DNA from: Artemisia argyi
Lineage: Eukaryota; Streptophyta; Magnoliopsida; Asterales; Asteraceae
Assembly (NCBI GenBank): GCA_030686995.1
Contig: CM060709.1
Coordinates: forward strand, 307,167,857 to 307,231,856
Length of the DNA: 64,000 bases
Reading direction: 5' to 3'
Shown: in pieces, positions 36,198 through 47,418 of the stretch
How positions within the stretch are numbered: position 1 is the first letter of the stretch
Layout of the letters: the number at the start of each line of letters is the position of its first letter
Position numbers and translations under genes: made by a program
Notes under the pieces: model-generated
What the model was told of the DNA's origin: nothing
Seen by the model: only the letters and a program-made list of their open reading frames with translations
Database searches by the model: none

Positions 36198-37883
36198 TTC
36201 TACAGATAAAGAAAGTTCAAAACATTAGTATTTTTGATAATACAATTTTTCAAGAAAATTAAAATACCCAAGGAAATAATATCCATAGAATAATCTTGAA
36301 AACTAGGATCCTCCATAAACATAGTTTCATCACATCAGTTGATCTGCTAGTAATGAAAGTATATTATGAGGTTGTCGTACAAGTAATTGGCATAACATTT
36401 GTCCAATTCCTAGATATATGGGATTTACAATCACAAAACATTTGTATTGTAAGCATGTTTAGTCCCCATCTTAATGCCTTGAGTCCAAGATCTCACTTAC
36501 TACTCAATTTAAGTCTTCTAACTTAAAAACTGCAAACTCACAAACCCATCACATCAGTTGATCTGCTAGCAATGAATTTATGAAATTTACCTCTCCATTG
36601 CAATCTCGCTAAGTTCTCACATGACGTAAATTACAACTTCAAGTGTTCTTAATTAGATGGCATTCGACTTAATTTTATAAGGGTATTAATATTTTGATGT
36701 GATCAAAATAATGTATGAAGAAGCATGCATACAACTTCATAACATTGGTTTTACAAAACATTTTTATTACCAATTAGCTAAGAGTAAAATAACAAAGTTT
36801 TGATTGAGGTATCGGGTTCACCAATTAAAGAATTACCATCAATTATCGTCCACTATATCGTACTTTTGCATAAGCCCGAAAGCTTAGTGTTTCGGATAAT
36901 CATTGTGGAATTGTGCATAATTCACCCTTAAGATGACAGTGTACATGTAATGGTTGTTCGGTAAGTCTAATTTACACACAAACGAGCGTTAAGACAGAAT
37001 GTTGTCTCTCTAAGGCCACAATTTAATGCGTTGCCATCCTTATACCCATCTTATAGTGTGTAAACTTCGGTCAAGCCTATTTAACCATTACGTACAAAAA
37101 CATCAATCAACCAATTCTTTGAAATTTTAAACTCTTAAAAACCAAAACAATTTCGCCATTATTTAGTCCGTATTATTTTTCTATTCAAAAAATTATCCTT
37201 TTCGTTTATAAACATGTCTAACACAATTAATAAACAAAAACAAGTAATGTACAATAAAAAATAAGACAACTAAATAAACAAATATACATAATCATAACAA
37301 TTAAATATGTATAAAACATGTAGCCACATGCAAATCTTATTCAATAGTCTCATTAATAATCAAATCTAGGTGTATTACGTATTAATTCAATTAGGGCTTT
37401 CTTCTTCTTGGAAAAAGAGCCACATACATCGATAAATCGATTGCGTAAGCCAAAATTAAATAAATACCACATAGCACATAATTGATTACTTAATATTGGA
37501 GTCTTCCACAATTCGACACCTATTAATAAATTTACATGTTATAATATAACTTAACCATTAATTCATATAAACAATTTAAACCATTTAAATTATAACACAA
37601 TATAAAAATCCATGCAAGTATGCACTTTTTCATGGATTTAGCTTAACAATTAACATATTGCACCAAGATCGTTTACTAAAACGCATAACAATTACATGAC
37701 ATCCTAGGGTTTCTAATCATATTAAAAAATTAAAAACCATAAACCCTAAAACCATAATAAGGTCAATCGACCCATAAAATATTTTAGGGTTAGGAATCTA
37801 ACAAATAAACCCTAAAAACATGTAACTAAACGAATCAAGATCCAATTTTTTATGCGTTTCGATAATTAATTACACATTATAAC
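36198..37883 (-). other. Element D 5' leader
   Basis: About 1.7 kb without ORFs between PBS and gag. A roughly 30-bp direct repeat containing CAGTTGATCTGCTAG occurs near 36330 and 36547. Packaging or dimerisation signals would be expected here but cannot be told by eye. Confidence 0.6.
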
Positions 37884-37897
37884 GGCTCTAGATGCCA
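37884..37897 (-). promoter_or_regulatory. Element D primer-binding site
   Basis: Minus-strand TGGCATCTAGAGCC, 1 nt from the 5' LTR. It is a variant of the TGGTATCAGAGC site for initiator tRNA-Met. Confidence 0.7.
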
Positions 37898-37898
37898 C

Positions 37899-38687
37899 TG
37901 TTGGAATTATTATATCATGACATTCATATTAATAAACCAAGTACATCAAAGTGAGCATAGCGGAAGCAATTATAATAGATCGAATAACATGTAATTAATT
38001 AATCAATAATTAAATAGTAAACATACCTTTGTGATTCTAGCCCGAACAAGAATCAAAAGCAATCTTCCGGAACAAGAACCCTAATTAGGGTTTATATGGA
38101 TTACAAGAATTACCCCTTACCTCTTTTGTAATTCAATCCAAGAATCAAACAATAGTGTGTTTGATTCACGTTCTTGTACACACGTACTAATTCAAGAAAA
38201 AGTTTATACAAGTAATAAACACAAAACTTGTTTTAGATCTATGAAAATCGAAAACCCTTAGGGTTTTGTTTTATGGATCGACCAAGAAAAGAGAGGAGAG
38301 AAAAAACACCAAGATGTGTGTGTACAAGTTATGAGAAAAACATGCATCTTGGGTTTGCTTATATACTAAACAAAACTTGGAGCTCAAGGCACAAAGGAGG
38401 TTACCCCTCCCCTTTGGCCGATCGGATTTGGATACCCCAAGGGTATTCTGGAACCTTCTTTTGTTTCCAAATTTTGCTTAGTATTACTTTCCTAATCTTC
38501 GTTTAATAGATAATTAGTCATTAATCATTAAATACTAATTACTATTATTTATTTTGTGTTTAATAATTAATTATAACATTTTATAAATAATTATTACTTT
38601 TCCTCTTCATACGTATTGTGTGCAATCCCGTGATCTCAAGTTCGATCCTAACACACGATTATTATTATTTTGTCTATAAAACCAACA
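37899..38687 (-). repeat. Element D 5' LTR (right copy)
   Basis: 789 bp; same termini as the left copy and about 99% identical to it. Confidence 0.96.
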
Positions 38688-38692
38688 CATAG

Positions 38693-40470
38693 GTCATAGG
38701 TGGTTCCTGGAATTCCTCTAATCCTGTGTGAGCTAAGTCAATGCCAGGAGGTGATGGAACACCTCTTAGAGATGGTGGAACAGTTTTGTATCCAACTCCT
38801 GATTTGGCTTTGCTCACAACTTGGGCTTCCCAAATCTTATCAATACATTTGGATTGATGATCCAGTGTTTGCTTAGTTATCATTATATTCTCACTAGCCA
38901 TCTTAACCTTTTCTAGTTCTTCTCTAAGAACCTTATTAACAGCAACCTGATAATCTACGTCACTTCTTAATACTGCAATATCATCATTGAACTTAGATTC
39001 ATTTGCCCTATAATGCTCTAATTTAGTTTCTAAAACACCTAGGCCTCTTTTATGATTTGCTAAGTTGTAATTAGTATGAGTTAACTCTAGAAATTGTTCA
39101 TCATATTGTGCTTTAATTTTCTCTTATTCTTTTAAGGCCTTACAAGATTTAGAACAAGCATTATCAATTTGTACCTCAGAGTCAGAAAAAGCCATTAGTG
39201 CCAGCTCTGTAGCAACCATTGCAGACTCTGAATCATCTTCCTCTTCCTTAGTCATAAAACTCCAATCAAAGCTCACTCCATCAATAGCCAATAGCCTCTT
39301 TGGCTCATCAGTAGTAGGTTCCTTCTTCTTGTCCTGCTTGTACCAAGTTGACCTGTTGTCAGACTTCCTTGGCTTTCTGCACTCTCTGGCAAAATGCCCC
39401 TTCTTGTGACAATTATAGCATTCCACCTTCTTTTTGTCAAAACCTACTGTTTCATTGCCACTGTTGTTGATCTTTCTTCCAGTCTTCTTCCAAAACTTCT
39501 TTGTCCTTAGGCTTAGTAATGCCATTTGCCATTTGATGTCCATCTCCTCCATATCATCCTCATCAATTTGATCCAAATCCTCATGATTGAGAATTGAACC
39601 TCCCACTTGACTTGATATAAAGGCATAAAAAGTAGTGTCACTAAGTCCTGCAATCTGTCTCTTTGAGCTACCAGTGGAAACACTTCCACTACCAGTGGAA
39701 ACAATAATGTTATCACTGTCATCATCACTATCACTTTCTTCATCTGAACTATCATCAATAGATGATGATATGAGTGCCACGCTTCCTGAACTTGAGCTTA
39801 TTTTGCCAGCTTTCTTCAATCTTTGTTCAATAACTTTGAAGTTATTGTACAAATCATTAAGTTTCATGGTTACCAATTCTGGCTTATCTTCCCACACAGC
39901 AACATTGGTTCCAAACTCAGAGGGTAAGCTTCTTAAGAATTTTAAATTAAGGTCTTCCCTTTCCACCTCTATTCCAAAAACAGTGAGTTAAGTAACAATC
40001 TTTTGTAGCCTTGTGAAGATGCTATCAAGAGATTCATTACTTGTTGAACCAAAGTTTTCATAAGTCTGCTTTAGCAAGGTCTTTTGAGTCTTCTTGGTGG
40101 AATCATTACCACCAAAAACTTCACAGATCTCATCAAAAAGAGTCTTTGCAGTCTTGAACTTGCTGAATGCTAGAACTTGGTCTCTGGGAAGTGTCATCAG
40201 CAACAAACCTCTGGCCTTCAGATCATTCTTCAGTTGAAGTCTTTCATCATTAGTAACAGGTCCAGTGTTGACCTTAATTACTTCCTTGCCACCAACCATC
40301 TCTGAAGTAGAACTTGGTTTGAAAGAATTTCCAACCATAATGATCTCCCAAAGTGTGTAGTCTTGGACCATAAAGAATTGTTCGATCATTAGCCTCCACA
40401 TCTCAAAGTCATTCAACTTAAGCTTTGGAAGCTTAGCAGCAATGTTTGAGTTACTGGTTTCTGTCTCCAT
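38693..40470 (-). pseudogene. Element C gag, 5' part, with two in-frame stops
   Basis: One frame from ATG 40470 (METETSNSNIAAKLPKLKLN), with TAA at 39988-39990 and 39124-39126. Copia gag core (FEMWRLMIEQFFMVQDY; LNLKFLRSLPSEF), an acidic Ser/Asp stretch (SDDDSDN), zinc knuckle CYNCHKKGHFAREC (CX2CX4HX4C), then a coiled coil (about 39120-38900) up to the D insertion. Both stops would be CAA with one C-to-T change; that the ancestor had Gln is an inference. Confidence 0.9.
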
Positions 40471-40520
40471 TGATTCTTCTGAGTGAACTAGAGTCTTCTA
40501 AATCAAAGTATCAAAGCCTG

Positions 40521-40532
40521 GCTCTGATACCA
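40521..40532 (-). promoter_or_regulatory. Element C primer-binding site
   Basis: Minus-strand TGGTATCAGAGC, 2 nt inside the 5' LTR. It is complementary to the 3' end of initiator tRNA-Met. Confidence 0.92.
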
Positions 40533-40534
40533 CT

Positions 40535-41016
40535 TGATGGATCTAAACACCTTGAACTTGTGTTAGATTGATACTTTGAGTTATATCACTAAGTATGCGG
40601 AATCTACTTAGTAACACTTAGAAGTTTGATTGTGAGTAAGACAGTTGTATATGAATAAGAACAATGTATATAAACAAACTATTAGCTCCAATATTATTAA
40701 TAATAATAATACGAGTGATCTTGATATCACTAGGGTTACACCTTGAAGCTCTAGAAAAACGTATATCAAACCTTTAACCTAGGATCTCCTTTTATAGCAC
40801 AAGGAATCCTCTTCTACAAGATAAGTATAAAGCTAATAGAATAAGATATACACAAGATCTATTCTATATTTATCTAAACACGTTTCCTAACAGTTATCTA
40901 ATAAGCAGTGGTAATATATGTTCTTGCAGTGGTAATGAGTTTCCACTGCAAGTACAATCTTCTGCAGTTGTAACATCTTCTCTTAGCCGTGGTAACTGTT
41001 AGTATAATTCCCAACA
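40535..41016 (-). repeat. Element C 5' LTR (right copy)
   Basis: 482 bp; one difference from the left copy. Confidence 0.97.
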
Positions 41017-41123
41017 ACGTTGGTGACCACAACAACTCTGACACAACCCCCACATCAAAGGCCATGTCCACGTTGTTTCTCAGAAGACACTAAGTTCTGC
41101 AACTACAACAGCTACAACACTTC

Positions 41124-42546
41124 TGATGCGTGGGAATTGCACCAGGCTTTACCTCTCGAGGGATCTCGAGAAGCTTACAACCCCCACCAGGCAGTGTACC
41201 TGATCGTTGTAGTATAGTATAGTGACAAGTATCGGGGGATTGATCGTTCAACTTGGGAATAGTGTCGCTAGGATTAGAAAACCTAAAAAATAGGTCTAGA
41301 GGTGAGGGATGATTCTTTTTGTATTTTTATATTTTTATATTTTTGTAAAAGCAATTAAAATCTCGGTTGTTGGAGGAGTGGGCGGAATTAGTTGCTAGTC
41401 AACTAACCCAAAAACTAAGATGCAATCAAAATAACAAAATGAAAATAAACTAAATTAAGATAGTGGTGTGAGCAATATATGGGAGAATTGTGTTTACTTA
41501 GATTTCACTACTCCCTAGATATCTTTTACAGGTTAATTACTTGTTACAGTTGCGTGGATGACGGATTGTATTCCTTAATACCATTCATGGGGTGGCGTAC
41601 TTACTTCCCCAATCCTATAAGCTCCTACTTCACTCCTATGTCGAGCCGGCTAAGAAGCTCCTAACATGGGATCACTAGAATTCGCTCATGCATTAAATAC
41701 AATCATAAAAACCTAGTACACATCGGTTCATGTTTCTTAAGACGTTCAAGCAAGTTACACAATGGAGATCTGCCAGTTTTCTTAAGCCTAACATTGAAAT
41801 CATTCATCTATTACAACTATAAACAAGAAATCAACCTATAATCAACATCTAGGTTTCATTACATCTAAGCAAACACATGAAAGATCTAGCCTAGCATGTT
41901 ATAATTAAGACAAGCATAAGATATATTCAAACAACACATAGACATATTGAATGAATTGAAAGAGGACTTATCTTAATTGAACATGAAAGGTTTCAAGGGG
42001 TGAAAACCCTTGAAAATACTGTTACAAACGACCTAGGGTTTATTAGGTTCGACCCTAGTATTATCCACACAAGTTCCTCTCCCTAATGAATGAAAAATAG
42101 AAAAGTATATATAGATTTTGTGAGGTGACGGCGTCAAGAGTAAATGTCTGACGCCGTCACCTCGCCGCCAATAAAGTTCTCGGACTGCCTAGATCTGGAG
42201 CTGATGCCGTCACGTGTAATCCATCTTCAGGCCGTCACAAAAATAACTCTTGACCCCCTTCATCTGACGCCTTCAGGTTTTCTCTGGGTCGTCATGGATT
42301 TTACTCCTGACGCCGTCACACTTTCCTTCTTGACGCCGTCAGGTACTGTTCCCAGCATGGAAAATTAAGTCTTTGCCGTTTTCTTACTTTTATGCTCCAA
42401 AAACGTCCAAAATGCTTCCTTTTCCAGAATTCACTCCCAAAGTACCTAAAATCACAAAAGGAACGATTTAGGGCAATATTTGATCAAATAAATTCAATTC
42501 CGGGCTTAAATGGCCCCCTAAAAATGGTTCATTTTTCGCCTCATCA
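41124..42546 (-). repeat. Element G 3' LTR (left copy)
   Basis: 1423 bp. On the minus strand it runs TGATGAGGCG... to ...CGCATCA. Several substitutions separate it from the right copy, so G is older than C. Confidence 0.9.
42106..42341 (-). promoter_or_regulatory. TGACGNCGTCA dyad cluster with adjacent TATA box in the LTR of G
   Basis: Perfect dyads TGACGGCGTCA/TGACGCCGTCA at 42126-42136, 42149-42159, 42308-42318 and 42331-42341, with decayed copies between. In element sense the last dyad lies 12 bp upstream of TATATATA (42113-42106). It resembles a bZIP/TGA-factor enhancer (as-1-like TGACG) joined to a core promoter. Confidence 0.7.
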
Positions 42547-43090
42547 TATACCCTTACACTTGAGACTTGCTTGTCCTCAAGCAAATGCGCTTTTATTCTA
42601 GTCAAAATACAAGTTATGGGTCATTTAACACTAATATAAAAGTAATTACAACAAATAATCGTTCCACTAAAGACCAAAGATAAGCACGGAGGTCATACAC
42701 TAGCACCTCACAAATAGTGTTTAGATACTCACATCTCTCGGGTGTAATAAAGTAATATCACAATATGGAAATGGAAAACATCTCTCACTACCTGTCATAG
42801 CAAAATAGATTACCATAGGCTTGGGAAAAGGATCAAACCTCCACCACATGGCGTAAGCACCTAGGATAAACTATCAAAGAGGTCTTTTAAAGGGTTGTAA
42901 CGTTAGGTGTAAGGATATGGAATACACGGTTTTGTTGGATATAGGCAGTCTTTACTGGTGGCGAGTTAATCATCTTTGTTAATTACATGTACAATATGGC
43001 GTTGCTAAGCCAAGACTAGACTCGACTTAAGCTAATAAATGAAAAATAACAAAAACATAAAATAAACATAGAATGAAACGGGATGGTAGT

Positions 43091-43144
<54 letters not shown>

Positions 43145-44992
43145 ATACACTCTTACCCTACTATCCAAAATAATACATCATAGGGAATGAACATTTCCCT
43201 TACACTTGAATTTTTACATACTTTACAAATAACTAATCTAATGACTCGAATTAAGATAATCAAAACACTTGGAGTACTTTTAAGATTAAAGCACATATGG
43301 GGGTAATAAATGATTTTCTTCCCCATTACTGCATAAATAAGTACTTTACCCATGAGTCCCAATCGTCCCAAAACAATATGTACAAGGATGACTCGACTTA
43401 GCAATCATGTAATCAATTAGATAATTAACTAAGGGTTTAAACAAATAACAATAATGCACTAAAGATGAGTGCATACACGGAAGGCTAAGGCGATTTGGTT
43501 GTACATTTAAGTGGGGTGTAACAAATTCTTCCTTTAAGTAAGATGCTTAAAGCTAGAAACGAAAAGATAGGCTCGGAGGGGTGTACTAGGGGTTTCGTGT
43601 ACTAAAAATGAGTGCAACGCTAAGGGTGTGGGAAAAATTAATTGACTTAACTAGCCAAATAGTATGACTTAAATGGTCAAGTAATTATGATACGGGTTTA
43701 ACACAAGGGTGATTCTAATGACTCTTATCATGTAGTAAATCCTACTACATGAATGTAGTCTCACTAGCGGTCTCGGGATGCATCACTAACGCAAGTTCTA
43801 GAATCTAAATGCTACCGGTACACTTATAAGCACTAATAGTAAATGCTTTTTCTATCAAATCTAAAGGCGAACATCACATATTTGGGTGGAAAATTTTTCT
43901 GAATGGTACGGTTTTATGCTAGTCATACAACTCCTATCCATGAGACGCTTGCTATGGCTAAAGTTTCACTCCTAAATGTTGTAAAAAATTTTAAATTTGG
44001 CGCTAAAATTACACTAACAAGTATTTCTCATAGTTTTATTACACACCTACCATCAAACAAACAAACTCAAGCTAAAGTGTATCTGTAAGGTATCATCATT
44101 TTACCATCCCCTTATACTTAGGATGAACATTGTCCCTAATATTCAAGTAAAGAATGTAAAAGTGAAATAAGTAAAACGAATGAAATCAAATACTCCCCTG
44201 ATTCGCTCGGTATGGATAATAAGGTAACCAGGTTAGATCTTCCTCCAAGAAAATGAACAATCAAAGCTTCCCTTTCAGAATATAAATCATCTTCTTGTCA
44301 AACATAACCTGTTAAACCTGTGAAAACAGACAAGGTAACCTCGCGTAAAATTGGAGGCAATCTATATATGCTAACAAATCCTAGAAAACAAAATAAGATA
44401 TAATGTTTGTGGAATGATGTTTGCAGATTTCCTGGAGATTATAAAACTAAAGATTCAACAAAAACTTTAAGACTCCGTTAGAAAAACAAAACTGGTAAAA
44501 TTTCCAGAATTTTACACGTGACGCCGTCAGGAGTTTCTTCCTGACGCCGTCAGAAGTGACCTGCAGAAATTCTTATGTTAAGTTTCCGGAAAATTTCTGG
44601 AAAAACTTGGTCCTACTTCCTGGAAAATCCTGCAAAACATCATTATGACTCGATACAAGCATTTGACTCTAACAAATACGAACATATATGTTCACTTAAT
44701 ATTGTGGAGAATCATGATCAAGTTTGTTTCTTAGAAACATATTTGGGGTTTCCCCTTACACTTATCTTTTGCGAAATACCTTTAGATGAAGTTAAGACTA
44801 GGCCAAACAACAAAATAAAGTATTTTCTTCATTTTAGTTTGAAACATGATCTACCAACAATAAAAATAAAGCATGCATACGGGAACAAATAACAATCAAA
44901 CAAAACAAAAATCACACAAAGCATGGGTTGCCTCCCAAGAAGCGCTTTTCTTTATTTACGAGTTTTGTAGCTAGACTCAAGGTCATGGGTTA
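42547..44992 (-). other. Element G 3' non-coding region
   Basis: 2.4 kb downstream of the protease-like ORF in element sense. The motif GCGCTTCTTGGGAGGCAACC lies near 44923-44945, where Athila-like elements end their coding part, so the polymerase appears to be deleted. A T-run is at about 43093-43142, and two more perfect TGACGCCGTCA dyads at 44519-44529 and 44542-44552. A 105-codon antisense frame (44575-44892) is unrecognised. Confidence 0.6.
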
Positions 44993-47248
44993 CTACGTGA
45001 CCTCATTGTTGGTTTCATTCTCTAGGTCATCTCCTATACCAGTTTTGTATTCCGGACCTAGTTGCAAACATTCTTTATAGAAACCAAGCATCCTATTCAT
45101 CACATACTCTACTTCTCTACGTCTATCCTCATCATTCCTATAGTAAGCCGCTTGTTTGTGTTTCTTTTCTATGTTTGATAGGAGGCGGTACTGATCAATC
45201 TTATAGGGCATTTGGTAGGCAATCTCATCATTCTCTTCCTTGAACCTAACTATCCCTAGAGTCGGATCATAACTCATCTTAGTGGCCTCAACGAATGGTT
45301 TTCCGAATACTACTTGACTTAGGCAAGCATCTATCACCGGATGAGTATCCTCTACTATCATAAAATCAATTTCATAAGTGAAATTTTCGAGAATCACATG
45401 CAATCCCTTTACTCTACCTACAAAATTACTTATCAAATTCTTATTGGGCATCATCCTATAACCAAGTTGTTTTTTCATTACCCAATTATAATAAGTCCTA
45501 GTCATGATGTTTATAGGAGATCTAGGATCGATATAAGCTTTCCATATATGCATATGCCCAATGTTGCATGGTATGTTGATGTTAGAGGGGTCTCCCTTTT
45601 TGATAAGGGGTGAACCAAGGATATATGGTGTCACGGGATCATCGAATAAATCCTTATAATATTCCCGTTCTTCCTTGGTGGGCAACTTATCAAAGTACTC
45701 TTCTACAGTCTCTACTTCCTCTAACTCTTCTCCCTTATTAACCTCAACTTTCCTAATTTCATCCCTAGTCTCGGTTTCTACTCCAACTTCATCTTTGTCA
45801 CTTTCTTCTATCTCCTTATTTATTGGCTTAACGGTGACAACATTGACAAAGTGGACGTGTTTGGATGACGAGGGGTCCTTAGTTTGGATTCCGCTATTGG
45901 CGTCCCTAGTGTCCTTCCTAGGTGTAGTTAACGCTTCGTTGTTGAGGGCTTTCAACAAGTTCTCAATCTTATTGGTCATCTCCGTTTATTGTTGGTTGAA
46001 TTCAGTTTCAAACCTAGCTATGCGAGCTTCTTGAGATGCCATAAACTTGGACATCAATCCTTCAAGATTGTTGGTACTACCATAGCTGTTAGAAGGATTG
46101 TTGTTGAAAGTACGGTTGGAGGGTGGACCGTTTGGTTGGTAACGATTAGGCGGATTGGAAGAATTGGTTTGGTTTTGTTTCCACCTAAGGTTTGGGTGTT
46201 TTTTACAAGAAGGGTTGTAGGAATCACCGTAAGGGTTTGGCTCGGGTTTGAAAGTGTACCACTTATCTCCCGCTTCGTCGGTACGCGAGGATGCGTAGTC
46301 CGCAAAAGCTGTTCCGAGGAGTTCCACACAATCACGAGTGTCATGGGGACCACTACATAATTCGCATGAAGAAGTGATTTTGTTCACTTGGCTTGAAGGC
46401 TTAGGAGCTTCGTAAGATTTCATGAGAAACTTGACTTGGTCCTCAAGTTCCATGATCCTACGGTCGAGAGTGCTAGAATTGTTTGAAGGCAAAGATATTG
46501 CCTTGACCATTTTGTTCAAATCACGGGGATCATTCCAACTTTCGTTGTCATAGAGAGCAAGATCTTCTATGAGTTCCCATGATTCTTCCGCACTTAGATC
46601 ATGTAGCTTGCCATCGGCCAATTGGTCAATGGTGCGCCTTGTGGAGAGATCGATATAATCATAGAAGATTTGGACTTGGAGCCAAAGATCTATGCCATGA
46701 TGAGGGACTTTTTGGAGTAAGTCCTTGAAACGAGTCCATGCTTCATATAGAGTTTCACCTTGACGTTGTTGGAACATCAAGATATCATTTCTAAGCTTGG
46801 TAGTTCTCCCCGGTGGGAAAAATTGAGCAAGGAAACGAGTGGTGAGATCATCCCATGAGGTGATAGATCCCGCGGGTAAACGTTCAAGCCATTGACTAGC
46901 TTGATCACGTAGAGAGAATTGGAATAGGCGTAATCGGGTTGACTCTTTAGTTGTAGCATCAAGGTCTATAGAATCTACGATTTTAAGGAAGTCCTTGAGA
47001 TGTTGATTTGGATATTCGGAACGAAGTCCATGGAATGCACATCTGCTTTGCACCAACCGGATGGTGTCGGATCGCAAGGGAGACACATTGGCTCCGGTGA
47101 GCTCAATAGTGTTTTGATAGCCTTGGTGGCTAGGTCGGGAATACTCTCTTAGGGTTCGGGGCCTAAGAGGTTGGTTAGCTAGTGGTGGGTTTTGTGGGTG
47201 GTCTTGTTGTGGTGGGTTGATGGGTTCAAAGATATTACCACCTTCCAT
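44993..47248 (-). pseudogene. Element G gag-protease polyprotein, one in-frame stop
   Basis: ATG 47248. gag (420 codons) has the Ty3-type capsid signature (LRLFQFSLRDQASQWLERLP; WDDLTTRFLAQFFPPGRT) and the zinc finger CELCSGPHDTRDC (CX2CX4HX4C-like with a GPH core). TAA at 45986-45988 follows FNQQ; the same frame goes on to 44993. The second part has a retropepsin-like fold region (YIDPRSPINIMT... VFGKPFVEATKMSYDPTLGI), but the catalytic D-S/T-G is D-P-R-S. Related Asteraceae proteins, as I recall them, also lack the Gly there. The stop sits exactly between gag and this domain. Confidence 0.88.
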
Positions 47249-47399
47249 GATGTCGGATGGTAAAGATTACGAACAAAGGTACGAAGAAATAAGATAGACT
47301 AAAGAAGACCTAAAAATAAAAATAAAGTCTTACTAGAAAGGAATCTAGCAAGTAGACCTAATAAAAAGAAATTCTAGCCTAGACAATAACTATTCCCCA

Positions 47400-47412
47400 G
47401 GCTGCGGCGCCA
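47400..47412 (-). promoter_or_regulatory. Element G primer-binding site
   Basis: Minus-strand TGGCGCCGCAGCC, 6 nt inside the 5' LTR. It is similar to the tRNA-Asp-type site TGGCGCCGTTGCCGG of Athila/Tat elements. Confidence 0.7.
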
Positions 47413-47418
47413 AAAACT

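Larger units (their letters stand above)
30537..38687 (-). mobile_element. Element D: Ty1-copia retrotransposon nested in gag of C
   Basis: 8151 bp, TSD CATAG at 30532-30536 and 38688-38692. LTRs 30537-31324 and 37899-38687 differ at 8 positions plus 1 indel (about 1%). gag-pol is a single frame with one internal TGA. PBS and PPT are present. It sits between the coiled-coil part and the second zinc knuckle of gag of C. Confidence 0.96.
21035..41016 (-). mobile_element. Element C: Ty1-copia retrotransposon, SIRE-like layout
   Basis: 19,982 bp including nested element D (about 11.8 kb without it). LTRs are 21035-21516 and 40535-41016, with TSD ACGTT at 21030-21034 and 41017-41021. The order on the minus strand is LTR, PBS, gag, protease-integrase-RT-RNase H, intercistronic region, a long third ORF, PPT, LTR. 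Integrase before RT makes it copia; a third ORF after pol is typical of the SIRE/Maximus group. gag, pol and ORF3 all carry stops or frameshifts, so it is not autonomous now, although the two LTRs differ at only one position. Confidence 0.95.
20946..41123 (+). pseudogene. Dof-like zinc-finger gene split by two retroelements
   Basis: One frame runs from an AG acceptor (20941-20945) through 20946-21034 and resumes at 41022-41123 after element C is removed with one TSD copy. It has a Thr-rich stretch, then PPHQRPCPRC and FSEDTKFCNYNSYN, which matches the first half of the Dof finger (CPRC...TKFCYYNNYN). Dof proteins are plant transcription factors that bind AAAG sites. The second CX2C pair should follow directly, but element G begins at 41124, so the finger is cut in half. 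The rest lies outside the window. C-N-Y-N-S-Y instead of C-Y-Y-N-N-Y suggests a divergent or already decaying gene. Confidence 0.75.

Noticed and set aside
21606..40470. The C-to-T origin of all stops as evidence of a deaminase or methylation process
   Set aside because: Every stop codon can arise from CAA, CAG or CGA by one C-to-T change, so the pattern is uninformative without ancestral sequences.
44575..44892. 105-codon antisense ORF in element G
   Set aside because: Antisense ORFs occur in Tat-like elements, but here there is no TATA box, no leader and no recognisable domain.
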